From Winogradskyella eximia (lineage in GTDB: Bacteria; Bacteroidota; Bacteroidia; Flavobacteriales; Flavobacteriaceae): 64,000 bases of DNA. The DNA is taken from contig NZ_QRDV01000006.1 in assembly GCF_003386165.1 (NCBI RefSeq), forward strand, positions 208,774 through 272,773, read 5' to 3'. Below, one piece after another: positions 24,909 through 33,821 of the stretch; within the stretch, counting starts at the first letter, position 1; each line of letters opens with the position of its first letter. The position numbers were made by a program, and so were the translations under genes. The notes below the pieces were generated by a model, which had not been told where the DNA came from, ran no database searches, and was given only the letters and a program-made list of their open reading frames with translations.

Positions 24909-27900
24909 TTAAGGTTGTTTTACCATCACTTTTTTAGATAGTGTGCCACCATTGGCTAGAGATACTGTTACCACATAAGTACCACTACTTAAGTTGTTGG
25001 TTGGGTAGCTGTAGTTGATGTTCTCTACATTTAATTTTTTGTGAATTAAACGGCCTGTGATATCAAAAAGTTCAAAGGTTTTAATAAAGCTTTGTGTAGA
25101 GGTCGCTTCAATCGTTTGGCTTAACGCTCTAATATCTACATTAGTCATTATTTCTTGATCGGCAATACTTAATGTTTCTGAAGTAAATCTTAGTAAAAAT
25201 CGTTCTTTAAACACACCCAAGTCTGTTGTGAAAATGTATGGGTTTGCTTTTAAATCGTGTATAATATTAAGTTCAGTATCTTCTAAATAAATATTTTGAT
25301 CAGAGTAGGCAAATAAACCATCTACAGTGTTAAGTGCAATAGTAAACTGGCCTTGTGCAGGTGCTTGGTATCCTAAAGGAATAATATCTGCATCATCAAA
25401 AGGTAACGCTTTACCGTTAATGGTAAGTTTGTTTTCCTTTTCTGTATCATTTAAGATAGAATAAAACTGGTAGTTGGTATCGTTTAATAAATATCCATCA
25501 AATAATCTATCAATTTCATCAGTTGCGCCAGAAGCATAACCCACTAATACAGATAACGCTTTGTCATTGCTATCAATTAGGTCTAACCAAATTCTGTGTT
25601 TTTCTTCGGCAACAGTTTCGGTGACTGTGTTTTCGTTTGTGCCTCTGTAGAACTCATCATTTGCATATACGCCTCTCATACCATTGTTAAATACAATACC
25701 ACTTGGTCTTGGTGAAGAGTGCAGAAGCTGTACAAAAAAGCCTTGGCCAGATGCAATATAACCGTTAAAGCCAGGAGGTGTAGAACCTAAACTATTGGCA
25801 CTTAGATAATCGTTTTCAGAATAATTATATTGAAAACCTTCATAAAAAGGGTCATCTACACTTGTACTTGGTGCTGCTGTATGTCTCCAGAAATAAAGTG
25901 TACCATCAATATATGGATTTGCACTAGTAAAGGCTGTTAACGAAATAGCAGAAGGGTATGGATTACCCATTAAATTCCAGTTATCATCTTCAGCATTAGA
26001 TGTGTTACCAATACCAGCATAATTTCCACCATTATAAGTACCTCTAGTAATGTAGTGTGTAATTTGACCGTTGTTAAGTTTACCTTCAAATTCAGCATTG
26101 TCGGTTAAAGGAGTACCTTCTAAATCTCTAATGGCATAACCTTGTCCTAGAGCCATATTGCCAGAAGCATAGGTCCATTCTCCATGTTTACCAGCGCTAC
26201 CATTATCTACAGTAGGTATCCATTCAAAAATGCTGTAATATGGTGTACTTGGTGAAACATTTGATACATCAAAAGTTTCTACAGGAGTTGACCAATACAC
26301 GTAATCGAAATTGTTTAATGCCGCAACTTCGCGTTGTACTCTAGCCGAACCTGTATTTTGGTTGGTAGCAACGTCTTTAATTTGGATAACACTAGCGCTA
26401 TCGTTGATTTCAAAATCACCTGTTGGTTTAATAATTATAACATCTTCTATGGTTAAAGTAGAGTTAGATTGTTGGGTTAAAACAGCTCCATCTTCAATTT
26501 CTAAATTATAACCGAGACCGTCAGTGCTGCCTTGTATTACAGGATCATTTCCGGTAACAGGTATTAAAATACAATCTGAAGCTACAGGAACACCTACAGG
26601 AGTCCAGTTATTTGCGTTTTCCCAAGCTGTACTTTGCGAACCGTTCCAAGTTTTTTGACCATCTACAGTTACTGTTGTACTATTGCTTTCTTTGATGACG
26701 TCTCCATTACATAATGTGTAAGTTACTTCAGCGAAATAGGTTGTAGTAGTTGAAGGAGTCACGGTAATTTGATTATCATTATTAGGATCTGGAATTACAA
26801 TACCATCAGCTATTGGACCTTCGTACCATTTTAATTCTGTAATAGCTGGCCCACTTGGTACAAATCTCCAGGCTTCGTTAGTTGCCGTCCAGTTAGGGTC
26901 TAGTGTGTTTCTTCCAGGCGCTACAGTTGCAGAACCAGAATCTTTTTGAATTCCAATTGCAGCGTTTCCATCATTCCACGGATCACTTCCAAAATTTGGG
27001 GAACCCGCTGCGTCAATATTTTTATCTTTGATATAGACCTCTATAATATTTGTGTTTTCATAGAACACAATCATACCAGAGTATAAAATAGAATTATCAT
27101 AAAACATAGGTACGTCTGACCAAGCAGCAACTAAAGCTTGACAGCCTGAATCTAAATTGATGAGCTGATATCCAATTTCACCGCCAACACTTGGGTCAAC
27201 GTCATGATGAGCTCCATAAATAGATGGGCCAAAATAGTAGTCTGAACCGCTATTACCTGCATTTTTTGTGTTAGGGATATCTCTTGTTGTTCTCCATCCA
27301 GAAGGGCTATTTTCTAATCTATCAGCATCAAATGAGATAACACCATTAGACCCAATAACTATTGAAGAATAAGTATTGCCATAAAAACAAAAGTTAAAAG
27401 GTAATGTGATTTCTGGTGACCAAACATCATCTTGATTTACACTTACCGCGTTTTCTAAACAACTAAATTGGAAAGGTGGATTGTACGGAATAGATTCTAC
27501 ATTATAGCTAGAAGTGTCTCCTAATTCTAAATAATTGGCCTCAATTGTAGTCTCAGGAATAGAACAGGCTACAGGTGGTGGAGCTGTACTGCCAAGCCCT
27601 AAGCCTCCAAGCTGAACAAAAGGACAGCCTAAATCTGATGTTCCATTGGCATAAGAAATAGAACAAGGTGCAGTAACAGTTAAGGTGTAATCTTCTGCTT
27701 CACCACCAGAACTACTAATAGAACATGGACTTGGGGTTCTGTCTCCCCAATCTGCTACAATTCTCATTCTATAACTTCCCACAGCAGTTGCAGCTGGTAT
27801 TGTAAATGATGAGCTAATTGGGTCGCCGTAAAAACCACTAAGATAGACTTGCTCGCCTGTATCTGAAAAATCACCATCATTATTAAAATCTACCCATATA

Positions 27901-29474
27901 CCCAAACCAAAAGTACCGCCATTAAAGTTTGCTGAGAAATTTATACTTGAGTTGGCATATTGGCTAACGGATAAACTTGTGAAATTTCCATAGCCGCCAG
28001 ATGAATATCCAGAGCTTAGATTGGAAATATTGTTAAACCCTCCAGTCGTAGAAAAGTCATTTATGTATCTTGAACTGTCAGTAGCACTTGGTGTACAGTA
28101 CCAATCAGTAGTTTCGTCACCCGTTAAAGGGTTTGTAACTAAGTAATCTGGTCCTCCGCTACAACTTTCATTAAACGAATATATATAAAAGTAATACGTA
28201 GTGTTAGGATCTAATCCAGAAACACTGAATGAGGTGTTGTTATCTGTATCAGCAACCGTATAATCAGAAAAAGTTGAGCCAATGGTATAGGTCGTTGCGT
28301 CACTAATCGTTGGAGGAGTACTGTTGGTGCTATAGATAACTAAATAGCTGTCTGGTGAGCTCGTTGCAGCTGTAAAACTTCCATCTAAAGAAGAGTTGTC
28401 AATGTTACTAAATGTTAGGTTTGTTGGTTGATTAGAAGGTTCTGTACATGGTGGTATACTTAATACGGTTAAAATATAATCTTCTGCTTCTCCTATAAAC
28501 GAACTATTACACGAAGACGGTGTACTGTCGTTCCAGTCGGCTACAATTCTCATTCTATAGTCACCAGGTGGTGTTGCTGTTGGAATTGTAAAACTGCCAT
28601 TTATAGGATCGTAATAGCCATTATTAAATTGTGTTTCGTTAGCATCATTAAAGTCTCCATCGTTGTTATAATCTACCCATACACCAACTCCAAATCCTGA
28701 AGAAAACCAAGAGCCATCAATAAAGTTGGCGTAAAAGTCTATACTTGAGCCAGCATATTGACTTACTGATAAATTTATGTAATTGCCATATCCACTAGTA
28801 GAATAGCCAGTATTGTCGTTTGTGATATTAGTGACACCTCCAGATGTAGAAAAATCATCTATATGATAAGATGAATTTGTTCCATTAGGAATACAATATA
28901 ATCCGGCTACTCCAGTAATATTTATATCATCTACATAAATATAATCTGAGTTTCCACTGGCGTCACAACGAATTCTAAATCTTGAGCTGGTGCTAAAAGC
29001 ATAATCTGCAGATGCTATTGTTATAGATGGATTGTAAATTACATTGTTATTATAACCAGCACCGATTACATAATTCCCTATTTCAACATAACCGCTACCA
29101 TTGTCAAACTCTACAAAAAAGTCTTCCCCATTTTCCATGCTATTAGCATAGAACAAGAAATCAATGGTTACTGAAGAGTAAGAAGCTAAGTTGATATCAT
29201 CTGTATAAATAGAAGAATCTTCACCAGAGTTATCTCTAAGTTGGATGTTTCTAATACCGTTTAGTAGTGTGCTACTTACACGATCTGCGTCACCTCCTCC
29301 GTCATTCCAGGTGCCAAAATTTCCTTCGAAACTATCAAATATAGGTAATTGAGCGTGTACGCTATTACTGCTTAATAGAAATCCAAAAAATAGTAATGAA
29401 ACAAATAAATTTGTATTGAATTTTGCGAAAAAATTAAATCGATTACATAAAAGAGAACGTAAAATATTCTTCAT
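24909..29474 (-). CDS. Giant T9SS-secreted protein with two GEVED domains
   Basis: The 1521-residue protein has a long signal region (about 1-42, ending SSNSVHAQ) and a jelly-roll domain (about 43-190). Two GEVED domains follow, with WVDYNNDGDFNDANET and WVDFNNDGDFSDTGEQ and both ending GEAEDY, separated by an FN3-like domain (DPNTTYYFYIYSFNESC). Next is a large beta module with FGSDPWNDGNAAIGIQKDSG, then the shared C-terminal half starting KTWNGSQSTAWENANNW. The C-terminal T9SS domain (FELFDITGRLIHKKL, SSGTYVVTVSLANGG) differs from the other two and is closer to the classical type A form. It is likely surface-exposed and adhesive. No catalytic motif is visible. Confidence 0.9.
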   Translation of the reverse strand: MKNILRSLLCNRFNFFAKFNTNLFVSLLFFGFLLSSNSVHAQLPIFDSFEGNFGTWNDGGGDADRVSSTLLNGIRNIQLRDNSGEDSSIYTDDINLASYSSVTIDFLFYANSMENGEDFFVEFDNGSGYVEIGNYVIGAGYNNNVIYNPSITIASADYAFSTSSRFRIRCDASGNSDYIYVDDINITGVAGLYCIPNGTNSSYHIDDFSTSGGVTNITNDNTGYSTSGYGNYINLSVSQYAGSSIDFYANFIDGSWFSSGFGVGVWVDYNNDGDFNDANETQFNNGYYDPINGSFTIPTATPPGDYRMRIVADWNDSTPSSCNSSFIGEAEDYILTVLSIPPCTEPSNQPTNLTFSNIDNSSLDGSFTAATSSPDSYLVIYSTNSTPPTISDATTYTIGSTFSDYTVADTDNNTSFSVSGLDPNTTYYFYIYSFNESCSGGPDYLVTNPLTGDETTDWYCTPSATDSSRYINDFSTTGGFNNISNLSSGYSSGGYGNFTSLSVSQYANSSINFSANFNGGTFGLGIWVDFNNDGDFSDTGEQVYLSGFYGDPISSSFTIPAATAVGSYRMRIVADWGDRTPSPCSISSSGGEAEDYTLTVTAPCSISYANGTSDLGCPFVQLGGLGLGSTAPPPVACSIPETTIEANYLELGDTSSYNVESIPYNPPFQFSCLENAVSVNQDDVWSPEITLPFNFCFYGNTYSSIVIGSNGVISFDADRLENSPSGWRTTRDIPNTKNAGNSGSDYYFGPSIYGAHHDVDPSVGGEIGYQLINLDSGCQALVAAWSDVPMFYDNSILYSGMIVFYENTNIIEVYIKDKNIDAAGSPNFGSDPWNDGNAAIGIQKDSGSATVAPGRNTLDPNWTATNEAWRFVPSGPAITELKWYEGPIADGIVIPDPNNDNQITVTPSTTTTYFAEVTYTLCNGDVIKESNSTTVTVDGQKTWNGSQSTAWENANNWTPVGVPVASDCILIPVTGNDPVIQGSTDGLGYNLEIEDGAVLTQQSNSTLTIEDVIIIKPTGDFEINDSASVIQIKDVATNQNTGSARVQREVAALNNFDYVYWSTPVETFDVSNVSPSTPYYSIFEWIPTVDNGSAGKHGEWTYASGNMALGQGYAIRDLEGTPLTDNAEFEGKLNNGQITHYITRGTYNGGNYAGIGNTSNAEDDNWNLMGNPYPSAISLTAFTSANPYIDGTLYFWRHTAAPSTSVDDPFYEGFQYNYSENDYLSANSLGSTPPGFNGYIASGQGFFVQLLHSSPRPSGIVFNNGMRGVYANDEFYRGTNENTVTETVAEEKHRIWLDLIDSNDKALSVLVGYASGATDEIDRLFDGYLLNDTNYQFYSILNDTEKENKLTINGKALPFDDADIIPLGYQAPAQGQFTIALNTVDGLFAYSDQNIYLEDTELNIIHDLKANPYIFTTDLGVFKERFLLRFTSETLSIADQEIMTNVDIRALSQTIEATSTQSFIKTFELFDITGRLIHKKLNVENINYSYPTNNLSSGTYVVTVSLANGGTLSKKVMVKQP

Positions 29475-29694
29475 AATAAGTAGGGTTTTTTAACTAAAAA
29501 TATCATTAATAGACATTGATAATTAGCTTAATCTATGGGTTAATTTGGACTAATTGTTTTAAATATTGGGTCAAGTGTAGTGAAAATATTGGAAAAAAAA
29601 TAATTTTTTACCGATAAAACGATTAAAAACATCGATTATCTACAGGTTTACTGTTTTTTCTCACAGAATTTATAGTTAGAGCAATTAAATTGAG

Positions 29695-30621
29695 TTGATT
29701 ATTTTTGTAAAAAAAAAGCGTTTGTATCAATATCCTATTCTTAATCAAGACATAAAATATAAGTCTACTTTAATTACCATTAAACGTGAAGATTTAATTC
29801 ATCCTTTTATATCAGGAAATAAGTTTCGTAAGTTAAAGTATAATATAGAGGAGGCTAAAGCAACAAATGCGAACGCTTTACTTACGTATGGAGGAGCTTA
29901 TTCTAATCATATTGCAGCTGTTGCTTATGCCGGAAAAGCTTATGGTATAGATACTATTGGTGTAATAAGGGGAGAAGAACTTGGGTTAAAAGAAGATTTA
30001 AACCCAACCTTGCGTTTTGCTAAAGAGCATGGGATGCATTTAGAATTTGTGTCTAGGGAAGATTATAGGAAGAAAACAGAGGTTGACTTTGTAGATCGCT
30101 TAAGGCAGAATTTTGGTGGTTTTTATTTGTTACCCGAAGGTGGTACTAATGCATTAGCGGTTAAAGGTTGTGAAGAGATTTTACAGCCAAAGGATGAAAA
30201 CTACAACTATATCTGCTGTGCAGTAGGTACCGGAGGTACTATTGCAGGTTTGATAAATGCCTCTAAAGCGTCTCAAGAAGTTTTGGGTTTTCCTGCTTTA
30301 AAAGGTGATTTTTTACAACAAGATATTCGTAAATTTGCAAATCAAGAAAACTGGAAGTTAATTACAGATTATCATTTTGGTGGTTATGGTAAAATAAAGC
30401 CAGAATTAATTGCGTTTGTTAATAGGTTTAAAGCCGATTATAATATTCCATTAGATCCTATTTACACAGGTAAGATGCTCTTTGGGATATTTGATTTAAT
30501 AGATAAAGGGTTTTTTCCTAAAGACACAAAAATACTTGCAATTCATACAGGAGGCTTACAAGGTATTGCAGGAGCCAATGAGATACTGCAGCGAAAAAAA
30601 ATGCCTCTAATTGATATTTAA
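29695..30621 (+). CDS. PLP enzyme of the ACC deaminase / D-cysteine desulfhydrase family
   Basis: The product is 308 residues from a TTG at 29695, or 299 from a TTG at 29722; no ATG is available near the N-terminus. Family marks are KREDLIHPFISGNKFRKLKY, with K43 of GNK as the PLP lysine, then TYGGAYSNHIAAVAYAG and the phosphate-binding loop AVGTGGTIAGL. Such fold-type II enzymes deaminate ACC or desulfhydrate D-cysteine; substrate cannot be assigned from the sequence alone. A -7 box at 29700-29707 overlaps the first TTG and favours the second start. It heads an operon with the glucosaminidase and hemL genes. Confidence 0.88.
   Translation: MIIFVKKKRLYQYPILNQDIKYKSTLITIKREDLIHPFISGNKFRKLKYNIEEAKATNANALLTYGGAYSNHIAAVAYAGKAYGIDTIGVIRGEELGLKEDLNPTLRFAKEHGMHLEFVSREDYRKKTEVDFVDRLRQNFGGFYLLPEGGTNALAVKGCEEILQPKDENYNYICCAVGTGGTIAGLINASKASQEVLGFPALKGDFLQQDIRKFANQENWKLITDYHFGGYGKIKPELIAFVNRFKADYNIPLDPIYTGKMLFGIFDLIDKGFFPKDTKILAIHTGGLQGIAGANEILQRKKMPLIDI
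29700..29707 (+). promoter_or_regulatory. Possible -7 box of the PLP enzyme-glucosaminidase-hemL operon
   Basis: TATTTTTG fits TAnnTTTG exactly. If used, transcription would begin near 29712 and translation at the TTG at 29722. No clear -33 TTG is present. Confidence 0.35.
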
Positions 30622-30643
30622 AAAAATAAACAGATATAGATAC

Positions 30644-31489
30644 ATGAAATTTCGATTTATAATAGTTTTAATAGTATTGTCTGCATGGAGTTGTGGTCCT
30701 AAAAAAGGGATTGTAACAAAGCGAGGGACGACAAAAACGGAAAGAACAAACACCGAAAAAAAGGTTGTCGTTACTAACAAAACGGAAGAGAAGACTCAGG
30801 ATGTTAGTGAAAAACCCGTAGTAAAAACCAACGGTTCACAAGATGCTGTTGAGGAGTATGTTAATGTATATGCTGAGATTGCTAAAAATAATATGCGTCA
30901 TCATAAAATACCGGCAAGTATTACACTTGCTCAAGGTGTGTTAGAATCTGGTGTTGGTCGTGGTCGCTTAGCGGTTAAGGCTAATAATCATTTTGGGATA
31001 AAATGCCATGGTTGGAAAGGTGCTAAAATTTACCACGATGATGATCGCTCACAAGAGTGTTTTAGAAAATATAATAAGGCTGAAATGTCTTATGAAGATC
31101 ACTCAAAGTTTTTAACAGGTAGAAGTCGTTATGCTAGTTTATTTGATTTAAGACCTAATGATTATAAAGGTTGGGCAAAAGGGTTAAGAGCAGCTGGTTA
31201 TGCAACCGATAGAAAATATCCGCAAAAATTAATTAGTTTAATTGAACGTTACCAACTGTATAAGTATGATGAAGAAGTTATTAATGGCACAACAAATACA
31301 GTTAGAAAATCTACTACAATTATAGAAGGTAGGAAGAAGTCTACTTCAAAAAAGCATATTGTAGCAGAAGGAGATACGTTATACTCACTGTCTAGATTAT
31401 ACAAAACAACAGTTGATGCAATTAAAGCTGAAAACAATTTAAAATCAAATGGCTTAACTATAGGTCAGCAACTTATTATTCCAAATTAA
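30644..31489 (+). CDS. Glucosaminidase lipoprotein with C-terminal LysM domain
   Basis: The 281-residue product from the ATG at 30644 has a lipoprotein signal (FRFIIVLIVLSAWSC), a charged Lys/Thr linker, a GH73-type glucosaminidase domain (about 75-200, IPASITLAQGVLESGVGRGR and NHFGIKCHGWKG), and a C-terminal LysM (about 235-281, VAEGDTLYSLSRLYKTTVDA). It should cut N-acetylglucosamine bonds in peptidoglycan from the inner face of the outer membrane or the periplasm, with LysM holding it to the wall. It starts 22 bases after the upstream stop and ends 3 bases before hemL, so the three genes are one operon. Confidence 0.93.
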   Translation: MKFRFIIVLIVLSAWSCGPKKGIVTKRGTTKTERTNTEKKVVVTNKTEEKTQDVSEKPVVKTNGSQDAVEEYVNVYAEIAKNNMRHHKIPASITLAQGVLESGVGRGRLAVKANNHFGIKCHGWKGAKIYHDDDRSQECFRKYNKAEMSYEDHSKFLTGRSRYASLFDLRPNDYKGWAKGLRAAGYATDRKYPQKLISLIERYQLYKYDEEVINGTTNTVRKSTTIIEGRKKSTSKKHIVAEGDTLYSLSRLYKTTVDAIKAENNLKSNGLTIGQQLIIPN

Positions 31490-31492
31490 TTT

Positions 31493-32779
31493 ATGTTATA
31501 TCAAAGAAGTAGTGCATTGTTTAAAGATGCGCAAGCTGTAATTCCGGGAGGTGTAAACTCACCAGTAAGAGCCTTCAGTGCTGTTGGTGGCACACCTATT
31601 TTTGCTAAATCTGCAAAAGGTGCTTATGTGTATGATGAAGATGGTAACCGATTTATAGATTATATTAATTCTTGGGGACCAATGTTATTAGGTCATGCGT
31701 TTCCTCCAGTTGTAGATGCTGTTATTGAAAAGGCAAAGCAAGGCACATCTTTTGGGATGCCAACAGCTATTGAAACAGAAATTGCAGAATTAGCAGTTTC
31801 TATGGTGCCAAATATTGATAAGATTCGTTTTGTAAATAGCGGAACGGAAGCTTGTATGAGTGCTATCCGTTTAGCAAGAGGATTTACTAAAAGAGATAAA
31901 ATAATAAAGTTTGCTGGTTGTTATCATGGTCATAGCGATTCGTTTTTAATTGCAGCAGGTAGTGGAGCTATCACTTTTGGTACACCAAACAGTCCTGGAG
32001 TTACGGAAGGAACTGCAAAGGATACTTTGTTGGCACGCTATAACGATATTGCTAATGTAAAGGAATTGGTTGACGCTAATAAAGGTGCAATTGCAGCCAT
32101 TATTATTGAGCCAGTTGCAGGTAATATGGGTTGTATTCCTCCTGTGGATGGTTTTTTAGAAAGTTTAAGAACGATATGTGATGCCAACGATATCTTACTG
32201 ATTTTTGATGAGGTGATGACGGGTTTTAGACTGGCAAAAGGTGGAGTACAAGAACTTAAAGGAGTAGATGCAGATATTGTTTGTTTTGGTAAAGTTGTTG
32301 GAGGAGGATTGCCAGTTGGTGCCTTTGCTGCGAGAAATGAAATAATGAATTATTTAGCTCCATTGGGTCCTGTGTATCAAGCCGGAACTTTAAGTGGAAA
32401 TCCTTTAGCGATGGCTGCAGGTTTAGCAATGCTAAAAGCAGTGCATACAGATAGTGGTTTAATGAATAGGCTAGAGGAGAAGACTAAATACCTTCATCAA
32501 GGTATTACCGATGCATTAGCTAAAAATAATGTAACACATACTATAAATAGAATAGGTTCTATGATATCTGTGCATTTTGCGGAAGAAGCAGTTGTGGATT
32601 TTGAATCTGCTGCGAAAGGAAATAACGATACCTTTAAGAAATTCTTTCATGGTATGTTAAATGAAGGTATTTATATTGCCCCAAGTGCTTTTGAGACTTG
32701 GTTTATTACTGATGCTTTAACCTATCAAGATTTAAATGAAACTATTGCAGCTGTAGAACAGATTGCTAAAACATTGTAA
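31493..32779 (+). CDS. hemL: Glutamate-1-semialdehyde 2,1-aminomutase
   Basis: The 428-residue enzyme converts glutamate-1-semialdehyde to 5-aminolevulinate, the C5-route entry to haem. Clear marks are [19 protein letters not shown] at the N-terminus, [35 protein letters not shown] and the PLP lysine K267 in [15 protein letters not shown]. The length is typical for the family. It is the last gene of an operon and ends at the strong terminator 32782-32814. Using HemL rather than ALA synthase is normal for Bacteroidota. Confidence 0.97.
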   Translation: MLYQRSSALFKDAQAVIPGGVNSPVRAFSAVGGTPIFAKSAKGAYVYDEDGNRFIDYINSWGPMLLGHAFPPVVDAVIEKAKQGTSFGMPTAIETEIAELAVSMVPNIDKIRFVNSGTEACMSAIRLARGFTKRDKIIKFAGCYHGHSDSFLIAAGSGAITFGTPNSPGVTEGTAKDTLLARYNDIANVKELVDANKGAIAAIIIEPVAGNMGCIPPVDGFLESLRTICDANDILLIFDEVMTGFRLAKGGVQELKGVDADIVCFGKVVGGGLPVGAFAARNEIMNYLAPLGPVYQAGTLSGNPLAMAAGLAMLKAVHTDSGLMNRLEEKTKYLHQGITDALAKNNVTHTINRIGSMISVHFAEEAVVDFESAAKGNNDTFKKFFHGMLNEGIYIAPSAFETWFITDALTYQDLNETIAAVEQIAKTL

Positions 32780-32781
32780 TA

Positions 32782-32814
32782 AAAAAAAGCCTCGCTAATT
32801 GCGAGGCTTTTTTT
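32782..32814. terminator. Bidirectional terminator between hemL and the 114-residue protein gene
   Basis: AAAAAAAGCCTCGC, loop TAATT and GCGAGGCTTTTTTT form a perfect G+C-rich stem with T-runs on both strands, located directly between two converging genes. Confidence 0.92.
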
Positions 32815-32816
32815 AT

Positions 32817-33161
32817 TTAGTTTTCTGCTACAATTAATTTGTATTGTGCGTATTGTTCGTCTGTTAAAACACTTTTAACTTTATCGTCTAATTGCTTTTC
32901 AAGTTTAAGCTCATCTTCTTTGTTGGTGGTAGCACTTGCTGCTAATGCAACTTTGCCTTGTCCATAAGTTTTTAATGCGTTATAGATTTCATCGCGTTGA
33001 TCATCTCCAAACTTTAATTGTTTTCTTAATGCTTCTGTTTTTGTAGAAGCTTCTGCGTTTATTTCTTTCTGAATTTCTAATTTACTGCTTTGTGCAACCA
33101 CAGATTGGCTACCTAAAAACAATGCAAATGCAAACAAACATAGCGTAATTACCTTTTTCAT
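32817..33161 (-). CDS. Small periplasmic helical protein (Spy-like)
   Basis: The 114-residue product has a signal peptide (KVITLCLFAFALFLGSQSVVAQ) and a helical mature part with KQLKFGDDQRDEIYNALKTY and a C-terminal VLTDEQYAQYKL. The last motif matches the LTxxQ pattern of Spy/CpxP-like periplasmic proteins and is shared with the next gene (LTAEQYAKFEKM). Spy-like proteins act as chaperones or sense envelope stress; for this flavobacterial form the role is inferred. It shares a bidirectional terminator with hemL. Confidence 0.82.
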   Translation of the reverse strand: MKKVITLCLFAFALFLGSQSVVAQSSKLEIQKEINAEASTKTEALRKQLKFGDDQRDEIYNALKTYGQGKVALAASATTNKEDELKLEKQLDDKVKSVLTDEQYAQYKLIVAEN

Positions 33162-33218
33162 TATGGACTATTTAATTATTTATTGGTTACTAAAGTAACA
33201 ATTTTATTCAATAAAATA

Positions 33219-33246
33219 AAAAAGTATCGACTAAGCGATACTTTTT
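33219..33246 (-). terminator. Terminator of the 155-residue Spy-like gene
   Basis: AAAAAGTATCG, a six-base loop and CGATACTTTTT form a perfect 11-base stem about 18 bases past the stop at 33265, with T-run on the reverse strand. Confidence 0.85.
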
Positions 33247-33264
33247 ATTGTAAAAAAAATTAAA

Positions 33265-33732
33265 TTAATCTCTTTTATTATGTTTTCTTTCTTGGTTTTC
33301 ACCACGTTTTCCTCTTTTTTTATGTTCTCTAGGCTTCATTTTTTCAAACTTAGCATATTGTTCTGCCGTTAAAATGGTTTTCATTTCACGCTTCATTTCA
33401 ATTTGCGCGTCTAATCTTAGGTTTTGTCTTTGTAACATGTCCTCTTTAGATGGTCTTTCTCTTTTTTCACCATCTGCAGGTTTGTTTGCTTTTCTAGCTG
33501 CTTGTCTAGTTTCCGCCTGATCTAAAATTAACTTATGTACCTTTTTTTGTTGAGCATCTGTAAGATCTAATTTAAGTGTTAACTTTTTAGATTTTAAATC
33601 TGCTATGTCATTAGGATTCATGTCCTGTCTTAATTCAGAAGTATTATTTCTGTCCATCTTTCTGTGTTCCTTTTTCTGTGCAAAACCATTTAAGGTTACA
33701 AGAGCTAGGGCGATAATTACTAATTTTTTCAT
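33265..33732 (-). CDS. Periplasmic Spy/CpxP-like protein with basic tail
   Basis: The 155-residue product has a signal peptide (MKKLVIIALALVTLNGFAQ) and a highly charged helical body. Two LTxxQ-type motifs are seen: LTDAQQKKVHKL at about residues 57-68 and LTAEQYAKFEKM at about 120-131, the hallmark of Spy/CpxP proteins. The C-terminal 25 residues are very basic (KPREHKKRGKRGENQERK). It is probably a periplasmic chaperone or stress modulator; that is family inference. It is followed by its own hairpin and by the paralogue-like 114-residue protein on the same strand. Confidence 0.85.
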   Translation of the reverse strand: MKKLVIIALALVTLNGFAQKKEHRKMDRNNTSELRQDMNPNDIADLKSKKLTLKLDLTDAQQKKVHKLILDQAETRQAARKANKPADGEKRERPSKEDMLQRQNLRLDAQIEMKREMKTILTAEQYAKFEKMKPREHKKRGKRGENQERKHNKRD

Positions 33733-33821
33733 GTGTCTGTTGTTTTAACATTATACTATCTTAGACAAGAGATGTTTTAAAACGTTTAATAGTAAATCTA
33801 TTTTTAACATGAAATTTAACA

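Noticed and set aside
14489..29474. The adhesin block considered as a horizontally acquired island
   Set aside because: No integrase, transposase, tRNA or flanking repeat is visible, and base composition appears in line with the neighbours by eye.
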